Positions 1 to 12,972 of a DNA stretch of 64,000 bases are shown here, piece after piece. A model generated the notes under the pieces. The model ran no database searches, was not told the DNA's origin, and saw only the letters and a list, made by a program, of their open reading frames with translations. The translations under genes and the position numbers were made by a program. The stretch comes from Craterostigma plantagineum (Eukaryota > Streptophyta > Magnoliopsida > Lamiales > Linderniaceae). The DNA lies in NCBI GenBank assembly GCA_027422505.1, contig JAPQWV010001550.1:1-64000 (forward strand). Reading direction: 5' to 3'. Position 1 is the stretch's first letter. Every line of letters starts with the position of its first letter.

Positions 1-707
1 TTTTTCAATCTGGCGATTATATGTAATTTCTTCACGGTTCTCTTTTCTTTATATATAGATCTGTGAAAGACGACTCATTATTAATAGCAGAAAACGGCAA
101 CTTTTCTCGTGAAGGCTCACAAGCCAAGAGAGCTTCTTACCACCTTCCCACACACCTAGAGCTTTGTCGCATTCCACGCACTTCAGCTAATTCTCTCTCT
201 AAAATTTCATCATTTTTTACTACAGCCCACCAAATTTCTGGTACCCATCTTCGTTACTTGCTTTCAAGCATTTACTGCAAGATTCTTGATCTTCGTTAAG
301 TACTAGGAAAATTTTTGCTTTAAGTCTCTGCTTTTCACTGAGATCTTGTGTGCCTTTTTTTTTTCATCACAATCAAGTCTTGGAGGTAATGAAGATGCTT
401 GAGCTGTACTTTAGAATTAAAGGATCATTTTTTTATTATTAGGGTATCGATTGCTTATCTTTGATTCTGGGCAAACAACTGTCAGAAAAGAAATTGTGTT
501 TATTTAGCTCCCCCTTCTTTGTGTGATCTTCACTTTACTCGGTAACTTGGATTTGCATACATACTGCCCTCTCGGTCTCTCTACTTCTACTGAAATTTAG
601 GATTTTTCTGTTTATGTTCTTTCCAATTTGCAGTATCTAATCGCCCGCTTTTCGCCGCAAACAGCTCATAATCTTGAAACGGGTCGGATCAGTAAGTGAT
701 AATAGTA
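1..707 (+). promoter_or_regulatory. Promoter and 5' leader of the APL2 gene
   Basis: A TATA-like stretch (tttatatatagat) lies near 49-61. The DNA that follows has no convincing coding content. A donor-like site near 294 (gttaag) and a pyrimidine-rich acceptor ending near 634 (tttgcag) would remove a roughly 340-base leader intron before the ATG at 708. This is inference from signals only; transcript data would settle it. Confidence 0.4.
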
Positions 708-3423
708 ATGGATACTTGCTGTGTGAGTGTGACCCTTAGATCCACGGCCCACCTGTCAAATGCGCGCAAGAACAATGCTTTTGCCGCGAATTTGCAAAAA
801 AATGCGTTCTTGGGCAGCTGTAATTTCTCGGGCAGAAGTTTCAGCTTCGACCATCAGAAGAAGAAAGGGAGAAGAACCAAGCCTGGGATTGCTTACTCTG
901 TCCTCACCAGAGAGAACGGCAAAGAAACCCTTGTAAATTACTTCCCCCAAATCGTTCGTTTCTTGATTTCCTGCTTCGTGTTAACGATCTTGCGAGGGAT
1001 TTTGTATATTTTCAGACAGTGAAAGCTCCAGCGATCGATAGGCGAAGGGCAAACCCTAACAATGTAGCTGCGATAATACTCGGTGGAGGGGCTGGGGCGC
1101 AGCTTTTTCCCCTTACAAGCAGAGCTGCAACGCCAGCCGTAAGAAAAAACTGTTTCAAATTGTTGTCTGATGGATTGTATTTGGAAACGAGTGCTGATTG
1201 GATATACTTAACTTTGTTGTGTGAAAAAACCGAAAAAATTCAGGTGCCAGTGGGCGGGTGCTATAGGCTAATCGACATACCGATGAGCAACTGCATTAAC
1301 AGCGGCATCAATAAGATCTTTGTATTGACTCAGTTCAATTCTGCTTCTCTCAACCGACATATTCCCGCACTTATACTGGGAACGGTTTGAGCTTTGGGGA
1401 TGGATACGTTGAGGTCAGGACAATTCGATAACTTTGATAATTAGGGGTAGCAAAAAGATTTGATCTTTACGTTGTTTAGATATACGGAATGTCCCAAAAC
1501 ATTATTTGTAGAAAGGGTAATTTGTTCTGCTTTATAGGTTTTGGCTGCTACCCAAACTGCAACTGGGAAACAATGGTTCCAAGGAACAGCTGATGCTGTT
1601 AGGCAGTTCATATGGCTTTTCGAGGTGAGCTTCTTTTCTTTTTTTTTTTAAATCGTAAGCTTCAAATATATTTATTTGGATTCTGCTATTGCAATATCTG
1701 AGGTGGGTGTTGACTGATTTATTACAGGACGCAAAGGCGAAACATATCGACAACGTATTGATTCTCTCGGGTGATCATCTTTATAGGATGGATTACATGG
1801 ACTTTGTTCAGGCATATATAATCTCAGAAACATTTCTTTTTTTTTTGTTCGTATAATCTAAGGATATCTTAGAAAGCTCTATTTTTTACGTCTGAACAGA
1901 ACCACATCGATAGGAACGCCTGATCTCACTCTCTCGTGCGCCCCAGTTGGAGAAAGGTTTTTTATTTCTCGTCTTTTCTTTTGTTTCTTTGAATCATTTC
2001 TCGGTCAAATCTAACATACTTAGCTCGCATTGCTAAATTATATCATCAGCCGAGCTTCGGAGTTTGGCTTGGTGAAGATCGACAGCAGAGGTAGAATCAC
2101 TCAATTCGCCGAAAAGCCTAAAGGGGCCGATATGAAAGCAATGGTATGCTATTAATTCTCATAAAAAGCTTCTTTATACAACTAACGAATTTTTTTTTAA
2201 AAAATTCTTACAGCAAGCAGATACCTCGATCATAGGATTGTCTCGTGAAGAAGCTTCGAGACTCCTTACATTGCTTCCATGGGAGTTTACGCATTTAGGA
2301 CCGACGTTTTGCTGAATCTCCTGAAAAGGCGCTACCTACTTCGAACGATTTCGGCTCTGAAATAATTCCTGCTGCAGTGAAGGAGCAAATGTGCAGGTAA
2401 AGTTTTTTACGTTTAATTGCAGCAATTTTGATCTCTTTAGCAAATTTCATGTGAATTGTTTGTTATTGCAGGCTTATATATTCAGAGACTACTGGGAAGA
2501 TATTGGAACGATTAAATCGTTCTACGACGCAAATTTGGCTCTCACAGACGTGGTATACACTTAGTTTGGCCTCAAACTCCATAGTTTTTTTTCTTACATT
2601 AATTCGTCGTTCTCTTGCGCTGTAATAACAGTCTCCGAAATTTGAATTTTACGACCCGAAAACTCCATTTTACACGTCTCCTCGGTTCCTACCGCCGACC
2701 AAAATCGACAACTGCAAAGTAAGTACCCTTCTTTTTCGTAGTTCACTAAGTTAATCGTCCTCCCTAATGATATATTTTTTATTTTTCAGATTAAAGACGC
2801 GATAATCTCACACGGGTGTTTCCTCAGAGAATGCGTAGTCGAACATTCGATCGTAGGCGAACGCTCTCGCTTAGACTCTGGCGTCGAACTTAAGGTTTAA
2901 GCTAGAAATATTTCACCATTTTTTCTTCGACGAGAAAAAAAATTTATTTATTTTCATTTTTCTGGCAATTGGTAAATAGGATACCTTAATGATGGGAGCC
3001 GACTATTACCAAACGGAATCTGAGATCGCCTCTCTCCTCGCACAGGGAAAGTTCCAATGGGGATCGGAGAAAACACGAAAATAAGGTTGCGCCGAATTCA
3101 ATAATTATTCGCACGTACGACGTTTGTGATTCGTAATAGAACGTCGCTTTCGCTTATTTTTTAGTTTCTTCTTAATCGTCTAGGAACTGCATTATCGATA
3201 AGAATGCAAGGATAGGAAAAGACGTCGTCATCATGAACAAAGACGTAAGTGAGCCATTGATAGTAAACAAGAAAAAAATGCAATGTAACGATTCGATTTC
3301 TTTGTTTTAAAAAAAAAAAAAGGGCGTCGAAGAAGCTGATAGAGCAGAAGAAGGTTTTATATCCGTTCGGGGATTACCGTAGTAACTGAGAAGGCGATAA
3401 TCAGGGACGGAACGGTCATTTGA
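708..3423 (+). CDS. APL2: ADP-glucose pyrophosphorylase large subunit, APL2-type
   Basis: Regulatory large subunit of the plastid enzyme that makes ADP-glucose from glucose-1-phosphate and ATP, the committed step of starch synthesis. It works as a heterotetramer with the small subunit. Exon 1 (708-932) begins MDTCCVSV and encodes a plastid transit peptide ending near KPGIAYSVL. Later exons give [20 protein letters not shown], the [20 protein letters not shown] core, [62 protein letters not shown] and the C-terminal beta-helix ending DGTVI. First exons: 708-932, 1016-1138, 1244-1413, 1538-1624, 1728-1811. The Q and T in the nucleotide loop replace the catalytic R and K of active subunits, as in Arabidopsis APL2. 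Six single-base breaks are apparent, near 1360, 1921 (extra T), 2262, 2326, 3046 and 3350. The intron after 1811 would need a GC donor. The family is sure; the APL2 subtype is likely. Confidence 0.93.
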
Positions 3424-5324
3424 TGGGAAAGAGTCGAACCCTTTTTTTTGCGCTTACGATGAGAATAATCGAACTTCTGCTGCTCTATTTTGTACTTCAG
3501 CAATAATAAGAATAACCAGAGCGGAGTTTTCTTTCATAGGAAGCATTATCATCTATTCATATTATAAAAACTACATCGACTAATTCAAGCTCTTCCAGCA
3601 GCTAATATATATATATAAAGAGGTTTTTTTCTTCCTATCACCAATTGGTTTAAAAAGGACCCCTCGATTTCTAATATCATGTTACGCCGAACAATTGAAT
3701 ATCTCAAAACTCAATTCGAGAATAAAGCGCGAAAAAAAAAAAGACAAAACCCTTAAACTTTGGAATAAACATTCGATCATCTTAGGCAAAGGCATGCATA
3801 CGTTGTGCTTCATATATTAAGGTTGTACAATTGTTGATACACTTGTTATAAGATATAGGCGAAAAGCGAAGTTCGCCGTTATCGGCCCACGAAAACATTC
3901 GAAAAAAAAAAAAAAGAAGAATATATCGTAGAGCATCAAAAGAGAGGTATATGATCTCAGGTCGTTTTCGGTTTGATTTGAGTAGAAAAGGAGTTGCGGA
4001 AAGAAACCACTTTGGACTTAACTTAACCTTTTTCTCCCAACAAACTTAACTTTGGTTTTAACTTTAATAGAATGAATATTCAGTTTCAGTCATGTACCAT
4101 GTGGCTGCAAACTTTCAAATTTGATGTCTGCAATGAATGAATACGTGTAATTTGGAGTAGGGATCCTAAAGGATATACCATGTGTGGACCATAATTTGGA
4201 CGTGTTTCATGTTTGATATGAGATCGAGTATCATATATCAGTTGTTGATACTATTTAAAGTAATATCATTCATTTACTATTAATAATGGAGTCTTTGTGG
4301 TTCTATCTATAGTGTGAGAGCATCACATATCGTACTTTGAAGTGAAGTAACATTGAAATTTAAGATTAGAATGAATAATGATATGGTACTATATCGAGTA
4401 ATATCTTTATGTCCATCGGATACAAGGCGATCGGATTTCCAATATCGAACAAATGTTTCTTCAAAAATATTTTATAAATATTTTCTATATGTCGAAGCTT
4501 TACTAGGATGTAAAAGAGATTTCTGCCACACATAATGCATTAAGTCAAATAGTAATTCAACTAATGCGTCATCCACGATGAAAATATATTATTATCGATT
4601 AAAATTAATAACATTATAACTTCTTTTGCAACCATAAAGACAGCTTTATCAACATTAAGAATCATGTGATTCTGCGATATTAATTACTGCTGATAATAAA
4701 AAGAAATAGGACTTAAATTATGCATATATGCCTCGTTATTCTTGATTTGTGCTGCACCATTGTACTACACACTTTATTCCTTCTGCACCAAGAAAAGAAT
4801 GTTGTTAATTCAAGATTCAAAATTAATTAACAGGAAAGCGTACTAATCGAAAATCCAAAAACACACACACATACATATAATACATTCACAAAACTCATGC
4901 ATGAAAGTTATTCATGCAAGATCAGAACAATATTCCCAAGAGTAAAAGAAGATAAAACAAAATCTTGAACGTGTGGGTGGTTTAATAACTACGTGTGCCT
5001 ATACATCCTTTGAAAATTTAAAGAGAAAAAAGAAAAAGATCTCCTAAATGTGTGGAAACAACTGAAGAATATCGCCAATTTATGTCTAGCATTTATTGTT
5101 ATGACGATTACGCTATAGAAACTTACCAATCATTCCTTTGAAACGTTTGTATTACTTCAAACTCTACGTACACTAATATCATCCATGCACACATATATAG
5201 CCCACGTGCACAAACCCTCATTAATTAATTGTTTTGTCCTAGGTTGAGTTGACACCGATTTTTCATTACCAAAAAAAAAACACCTTACCTTCTCATAACA
5301 TATAATAATCTTCATAACATTTTT
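3424..5324. other. Intergenic, no gene seen
   Basis: AT-rich spacer between the APL2 stop and the 3' end of the RADIALIS-like gene. It holds the 3' untranslated region of APL2, poly-A and poly-T runs and a short CA run near 4860. The 60-codon open frame at 4353-4535 has no recognisable domain. I see no RNA gene or complete transposon. Confidence 0.5.
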
Positions 5325-5576
5325 TCATCTTTCGGCGTTAATATAGTTTGGAAAAGGGACAAGGCCCCTTTCAATTTGTTTCACATCCTCGACGAGCATC
5401 TCATAGCGCCTCTTCACCTCTTCGGCGGTTCGACCGTTGCCCATGGCTCGAGCCACATTGACCCAGCGGTCAGGTGTGTCCCTATCATAGATAGCCAGCG
5501 CTCGTTCGAAGGCCTTATTCTCCTGAGCCGACCATAGGCCACTGCCCGAGCCACGGCTCATAGATGAAGATGCCAT
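5325..5576 (-). CDS. RADIALIS-like single-repeat MYB/SANT protein
   Basis: Small nuclear protein of 83 residues with one MYB/SANT repeat. RADIALIS and its relatives (RL genes) compete for partner MYB-like DRIF proteins and affect floral symmetry and early photomorphogenesis. The frame is complete: an N-terminal Ser/Gly tract ([13 protein letters not shown]), then [18 protein letters not shown] with the first Trp, RWVNVARAM with the second, and the family signature [18 protein letters not shown], ending GLVPFPNY. The length matches typical RL proteins. No intron is needed and no frame break is present, unlike most neighbours. Assignment within the RL clade is not possible from this alone. Confidence 0.93.
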   Translation of the reverse strand: MASSSMSRGSGSGLWSAQENKAFERALAIYDRDTPDRWVNVARAMGNGRTAEEVKRRYEMLVEDVKQIERGLVPFPNYINAER

Positions 5577-7989
5577 TATATATGTAATGATTTTAAAGAA
5601 AAAATAAATAAATTTGGAAGTGTTAGCTATCTATGTATGAAGTGATGATGGTGTGTGGGAAAAAATGGTGCTTATTTATAGGCTCCAATGAGTTCGAAGG
5701 GATTAGTGAAGAGATGAGTTTATGTGGGGTCATGACAGCTGTTCTATGAAGTTAGATAAATTTTTTAGGGAATTTCAGTGATTTGTCTGCTCAAGAACCA
5801 CAACTGTGCTCTTCATGTAAGAGGGAAGAAGAAGAAAAGAGATAATTTTGGGAATATCTTTTTTATTTAAATTCTCGGAGATCTTTTGTGTCATATTGAG
5901 GTATACGAGAGTTGAGAATCTTATGATAATCTTATTATGATATATTTTAAGTTTAAGATCATGAGTTAATATATTTATAGAGAGAATTGTACAAACACAA
6001 TCTGTTTGTATGGTACATATAGGAATTCCATCTTTAGTATGCGATGTTATCTTGTCATTCATTCACATGATTGGCGTTAGCATATAGCTATCTTTTTCAT
6101 TCTCTTTAATCACTTGAAGTGCCGACACTAATATGTGAGATTAGGTAATAACGAATATGTCTGCATAAAAGATATTGCGACAAAAGCCCTAACTAAAGAT
6201 TTATTTATTTTAATATATTTCTTCCTAGACTTCAGAGGATATAATTTGGTTGATTGGCGTTTATATCTGTCCTTAACATCATTACAAGAAAGAACCTAAT
6301 AGCTGTCGTTTGCCGTACAATGATTTAGTTAGTCTTGTTGTTCAGAAAAAAGATGAACATGAGCTTCCAAGTCTTGGACATATTGCTAATGTTTTATATC
6401 TGTTTCGAGGAAAAGGTTTAATACAGTGGGGGAATTAAAAATTTCCTTCTTTTTCTGAATATTTAGTTTCTTTTCTGTCAATCTGTTACTGTGATGAAAC
6501 TTGTCATACGAGGTAATATGTTATTTATCTTTTGCTAATTAGTTTTGTATGGAACTTTTATCACGAGGTTTGCTAAGCTAAAGACAAAGATGAATAAAAA
6601 GACAAAGATGAATAAAAAAGAATAGAAAATAAAAAGATAAAATGAGATTTGCTTAAGCTCGTCAACAATTCATGTATATTATTACCTTAAAAACAACTGT
6701 GGATGGAACATTAGGAAACCAATACAGAAAGCTACGTGCAGCTTTTTTAAGTTCCACCCAATCGTATATGGTTATTACAAATTCGATTCCAATGATTAGT
6801 TGAAAGTTACTACACGTCCCCTTTTCAAAAGAATACGTAGAATAGGAAAGCGAAACTACAACTTTCAAGAATTGATACAAGATGAAGAGAAGCCAGGACT
6901 ATCTTCTCCTTAAATGTGTTTATTATTGCAAATATCCATGAATTATTTATCAATTGATGTAAACTAAAAATAGCTGCGGGCTGCGAATAAGTGGATGTCG
7001 ACAATATTTAAGTTAGTAGTTGAACTATTGCTTTTCATTACTTAGGTTATACTTGCCTAAATAAGTTATTAACCCATGATCATATAGTGTGCTTAATTAT
7101 TTAATCTTTAATTATGTTGTTCTAACAAATGCATGTAATATTATATCCTTGAGAATTAACAGTGTGTGAATCTTAAGGGTCGAATATTATAGTGCGGTCC
7201 TTCTAACAAGTTGAAACGCTTTTATTCCCTTACATTTTTTCACTTTTGTTTTCCTTTTCCTTTATTTTTTTTTTTCTTGTTTTGCCTATTTTCGGGAAAT
7301 ATTCTTTCCAATGTGTACCTTAATAATGAATTTAAATGTTGATACGTTCTAAGCGGGGGAAAAAAACTAAGAAAATGATTGTGATCATATAAATGTATAC
7401 GTGGCATGAATTCTTAAATGATAAGATTATATGATTCCAAGTATTGGGACAACAATAAAAGAAAAAAGGAGTAAATCCTAGATAAGAATTGAATGAACGT
7501 AGTGAAGTTACGTAATGTGTTATTCGATTTTTTCCTTTACGGAAATTCTTGTATACCAAATTGTTGAGAAACGACGAAAACCCTACGTACATATCTATCT
7601 GTATTCGAGTTCAACGAATTTCGATTTATATCTATAGGAGTACAAGGTGTATGGAAACGTAAGATTTTGTAAATATTCCACGAAAGATTGCATTGCCCAA
7701 GTGATAGATATAGAACCCGATGTCCATGAATCTAGGACGGCAACAAATTGACTCGATTCTCTTCTTTTTTTGGGCATTTTCCTATGTTTCTAAAAATACA
7801 TTATTGAAATGTTCGAAAACATCAGTCTCAGTTCAAGATGAGCTGAAGAGCTTTCTTTCTACAGAACCCATGATTCATAAAGAATGCAGACAGTAGCTTT
7901 ATATTTTACTACTGAAGTTCTAAAAAAACAATACAGAACACAAATAAGCTCAGTTTTTCGGTAAAAATTGGAACACTCTCAAATGTTTA
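5577..7989. other. Intergenic, no gene seen
   Basis: AT-rich spacer holding the promoter of the leftward RADIALIS-like gene and the 3' flank of NDUFS8. A short direct duplication (gacaaagatgaataaaaa, twice) sits near 6583-6620. Open frames of 60-95 codons at 5775-6062, 6662-6880, 7332-7592 and 7595-7777 have low-complexity composition and no domain I recognise, so they are not called. Confidence 0.5.
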
Positions 7990-9925
<1,936 letters not shown>

Positions 9926-10130
9926 CTTCGATTCGCAGACGAGATAATGTGAGAGGAGAAAAGCTCGCGATGAACTGGCGATTGGCCGAAATGAATTCCA
10001 CAAGTCGAGTCGGTTTGATTCGTTTTTTCCTTTCTATTTCTAGTAACTTTACAAACAAAAAAACTTGCAAAAATTATAATTCCTTTACCATTTTTGACAT
10101 TTTACTACAATATAGTACATTTTCGTTTCT

Positions 10131-10487
10131 AAGGCCCAAGATAAGTTTCATTTTGATTTCAAGATCCTGTCCGAAAATTCACAGTTGTAGGATCCGAATT
10201 CTGCAGAACCACTTTATGGTTCTTCTGTACCACTTCATTGTTCTTCTGTACCACTTCACGGATTGCAGTACCACTCCATGTTCTGCAGTACCACTTCGTT
10301 GTTTTCCAGTACCACTTCATTGTTCAGAAATAACAGAAAACGAACATCCGATACCGGTCATATAAAATGTGTAACATTTGCGTAGTTTTAGGCCTTATAT
10401 CTAAATTTTACAAAAATTGGGTTCTTTAAACAAAAGTTTTTTCTAACAGGTCCTTAATCCTATTTTAAAAACATTTTTTGGGGACTG
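10131..10487. repeat. Dispersed inverted-repeat element, copy A
   Basis: First of six related elements in the window. It contains at least five imperfect copies of a 21-base unit built around gtaccacttcattgttctgc between about 10200 and 10330. This array is followed by the family's conserved flank (aggccttatatctaaatttt, then tgggttctttaaac and an acaggtcctt end). The termini are diverged, so the borders are approximate. Confidence 0.65.
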
Positions 10488-10586
10488 AAACTAAATTGCC
10501 ACTACAATATGCGTGTTAAACAACTTTTTTTTTACCTAAAGTAGTTATTCAAAATGCTGTCACAAACAACCATACTTAAACAAATA

Positions 10587-10764
10587 CTCCCGTGGTTCCA
10601 AAATGAACGTCGTTCTACAAATCTTTTTTCCCTAAAGATTTTCCCTCGTATTAAATGGATAATGATGACATGACAAATAATTAATGAGGGATATAAGAGA
10701 CATTTTACCATTTCTTAATATGTGTGGAAAATTCTTAGACGACGTTAATATGGAACAGAAGGGG
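10587..10764. mobile_element. Stowaway-type MITE (Tc1/mariner)
   Basis: 178-base element with terminal inverted repeats. The left end reads ctcccgtggttccaaaatga and the right end, reverse-complemented, reads ccccttctgttccatattaa; both continue into acgtcgt. The element is flanked by TA on both sides (10585-10586 and 10765-10766), the target duplication typical of Stowaway elements. It has no coding capacity. Confidence 0.75.
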
Positions 10765-11987
10765 TACGATCCTATGTTTGCCTATCCAAATGGGTATAGT
10801 CCAACTTCAATTAATAAATAAATGACACAGTGGCATTGTATAAATTTAATTGTACGTGATTAGGTGGGGTATTGTGTAGGAATTCCACATGTCAAAATTA
10901 ATGAGTTGGGTAAAACCAATTGGATAGACAAATCGATACAATTTATACACCATGACTACCATCTAATAAATCCACGCCTAAATTAGATAAGGAAAAAAAT
11001 TTAAGGACATACCTGTAAAAGATATCCACGTCTCGTGCTTGAGAGAGAGAGAGATAACAAAACAACACATGCATTCTTTTCACTAATTCGATGAATGAAT
11101 TGCAGTCCTAGGCCTAGCATTCCATTAGGCGTTTTAGTCTATTTAGTTACTTTGGTTTTTAAACAAAATTTGTATAACTAAAGCCAAAAATTTAAATAAG
11201 TTAGAATTATTTTCTTTCCATGTTGGTTTGTGACATCATCAAAGATTAAACAAACTATAGGATTATGAAAAAGAGAAGAAAAAATCAAGATGTATGTATG
11301 ATCGTCAAAGTTGTCTGATTGATCAAACTTTACATGGTTTATGCAACACCGATGATGTAAGAGAGCATAGTCACTTCTTGTAATAAGGACAAAATGAATG
11401 AGATGAGACCTCCTTAATAATGAAATCGTAACTCGTTAGTGTGTAAACACATGAGAGTTCCCACCACGCACTTTTACCGAATAATATTCGAGTTGACTTC
11501 TTTCTTTAATGACATATTCACATCACATTATGGATTAATTAAAGTCTTGGCTTTGGTCTGTAGTATATTATTATTTTAATTGAAATACATGGACAATAAT
11601 AGGGCGTAGTTAAAAATGATTACATGCAGATTGAGTCGTTTCGATAAAAATCAATTGAAATCATGGAATTCTTTTACGGCAATGACACTCCAGCAAAATT
11701 TTTTCTGTTATTTTAGTGAAAATGTTCCGCCGCCTTAAATAATTGTCTAGATTTATATATTAACCAACTTGGGAAGGATTAGATCAGGGCCACACTCATA
11801 TTAACTCGTCTCCAATGAAATGTGATTGCCTAAAACTAAATCATATAATCACATAGCTCTGATAAAAAAAAAAAAAAAAAGATAAACTATGAGATGTCAA
11901 TTCGATCACGGTGTGCCGCGATCCATTGATAGATCTTCATCTTTTTATTTTATTACATGAAGCAAATATCAACAATATTAAATCTAT

Positions 11988-12972
11988 TCACGAATTCAGG
12001 AAAAAACTATCCAACAAATCAAAATCATCTCCAACAAGTTCGCCCTTTGAACTCATCATTCTCTCCCTCTCCAACGCAGAAATTCCAAAATCATAATCAT
12101 CAATATCCAAGAAGCTGCTGTCGTAACAATTATTATTATTATTAGTATTACCGATATTTGAAGTGTCGTTTTTCCCATTTTCTTGAGCTCCCACGACAAC
12201 GTTAGCTGAACCAAAAGAGCCCATCATCGAAATTGAAGTAAAGCTCTCAGTTATGAGATCGTTCAACATTGCCTTGAAATCGTCGTACTTATTGATCACC
12301 TTATTTTTAGCAGTGACCTTTGTCCGAACCCTTTCTTTATGTGACCGTTGTAGTAATTCTTAATGTCGTTATCAGTTCTTCCCTTGAAATAAGAAGCAAT
12401 GGTAGACCACCTATAATGAAAGATTTTTCACATAATTAGGGTTTTAACATTTCATATGATCGGTGCTAGCTATGAGTTAATACTGATTTCTTACTTGCTT
12501 CCATGTAGGCCGTGCAATGCAATGATACGATCGTGTTCTTGCTTGGTGAATTCACTTCTTCTGATGTTAGGATTAAGGTAGTTAATCCACCGTAATCTAC
12601 AACTCTTAGGACATCTTGACAATCCTGAATAATTAGTAGTAGTCTGAGCACACACTTATCATATTCGAGAGCAGTAAAAACTAGGTCTGTCTGTTGAAAT
12701 TAGATCAAATTTAGGGTTTCAACTTGAACAGAAGTACACAGAACTGTGTTATCATCACTGTATACTGATATTTCCCCTTTTTTTTTGTTATGACTATGAT
12801 GGAAACTTAGAACGAGATTATTATCCTGATGATTCTTACCAGAAGACTTGGCAACGAAGGGCCAATTCTTAGGCCCATATATTCGGACAAGAGCCATTAG
12901 TTTCTCGTCCTCGTCTCTACTCCATGCACCTCTTTGAATTCCATTGCTGTCGATGTGAGGCTTCTTCACCAT
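11988..12972 (-). CDS. R2R3-MYB transcription factor A
   Basis: Nuclear DNA-binding regulator. Exon 1 (from 12972) begins [11 protein letters not shown] and gives the R2 start [20 protein letters not shown] through [10 protein letters not shown]. Exon 2 (about 12496-12625) gives [20 protein letters not shown] and R3 with [20 protein letters not shown]. Exon 3 gives [20 protein letters not shown], a basic stretch, then a serine- and asparagine-rich tail with an acidic DIDDYDFG motif near the end. Splice positions match the usual MYB gene layout. R3's third Trp, normally in NYWN or NHWN, is Tyr (NYYN). One base appears to be missing near 12320, after IKK, shifting the frame before the tail. The family is certain, the subgroup is not. 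Confidence 0.88.

Larger units (their letters stand above)
9926..11987. other. Intergenic with two MITEs
   Basis: Spacer between two genes that are both transcribed leftwards. It contains a copy of the dispersed inverted-repeat element (10131-10487), a Stowaway-type MITE (10587-10764), a short GA run near 11041 and AT-rich DNA. I see no coding sequence after about 10770; the reading frame at 9916-10365 lies largely in the repeat. Confidence 0.55.

Noticed and set aside
63..299. 78-codon frame at the window start as a gene
   Set aside because: It has no domain, lies just downstream of the TATA box and overlaps the probable APL2 leader.
10200..10335. Regularly spaced 21-base repeats resembling a CRISPR array
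   Set aside because: The units are directly tandem with no unique spacers, recur in five other spacer locations of a plant chromosome and have no cas genes. They are a minisatellite inside a MITE.
10800..10985. A third MITE next to the Stowaway element
   Set aside because: Loose inverted similarity (ttgtataaattt near 10835 and aatttatacac near 10941) is visible, but the ends are poorly matched and no target duplication could be fixed.
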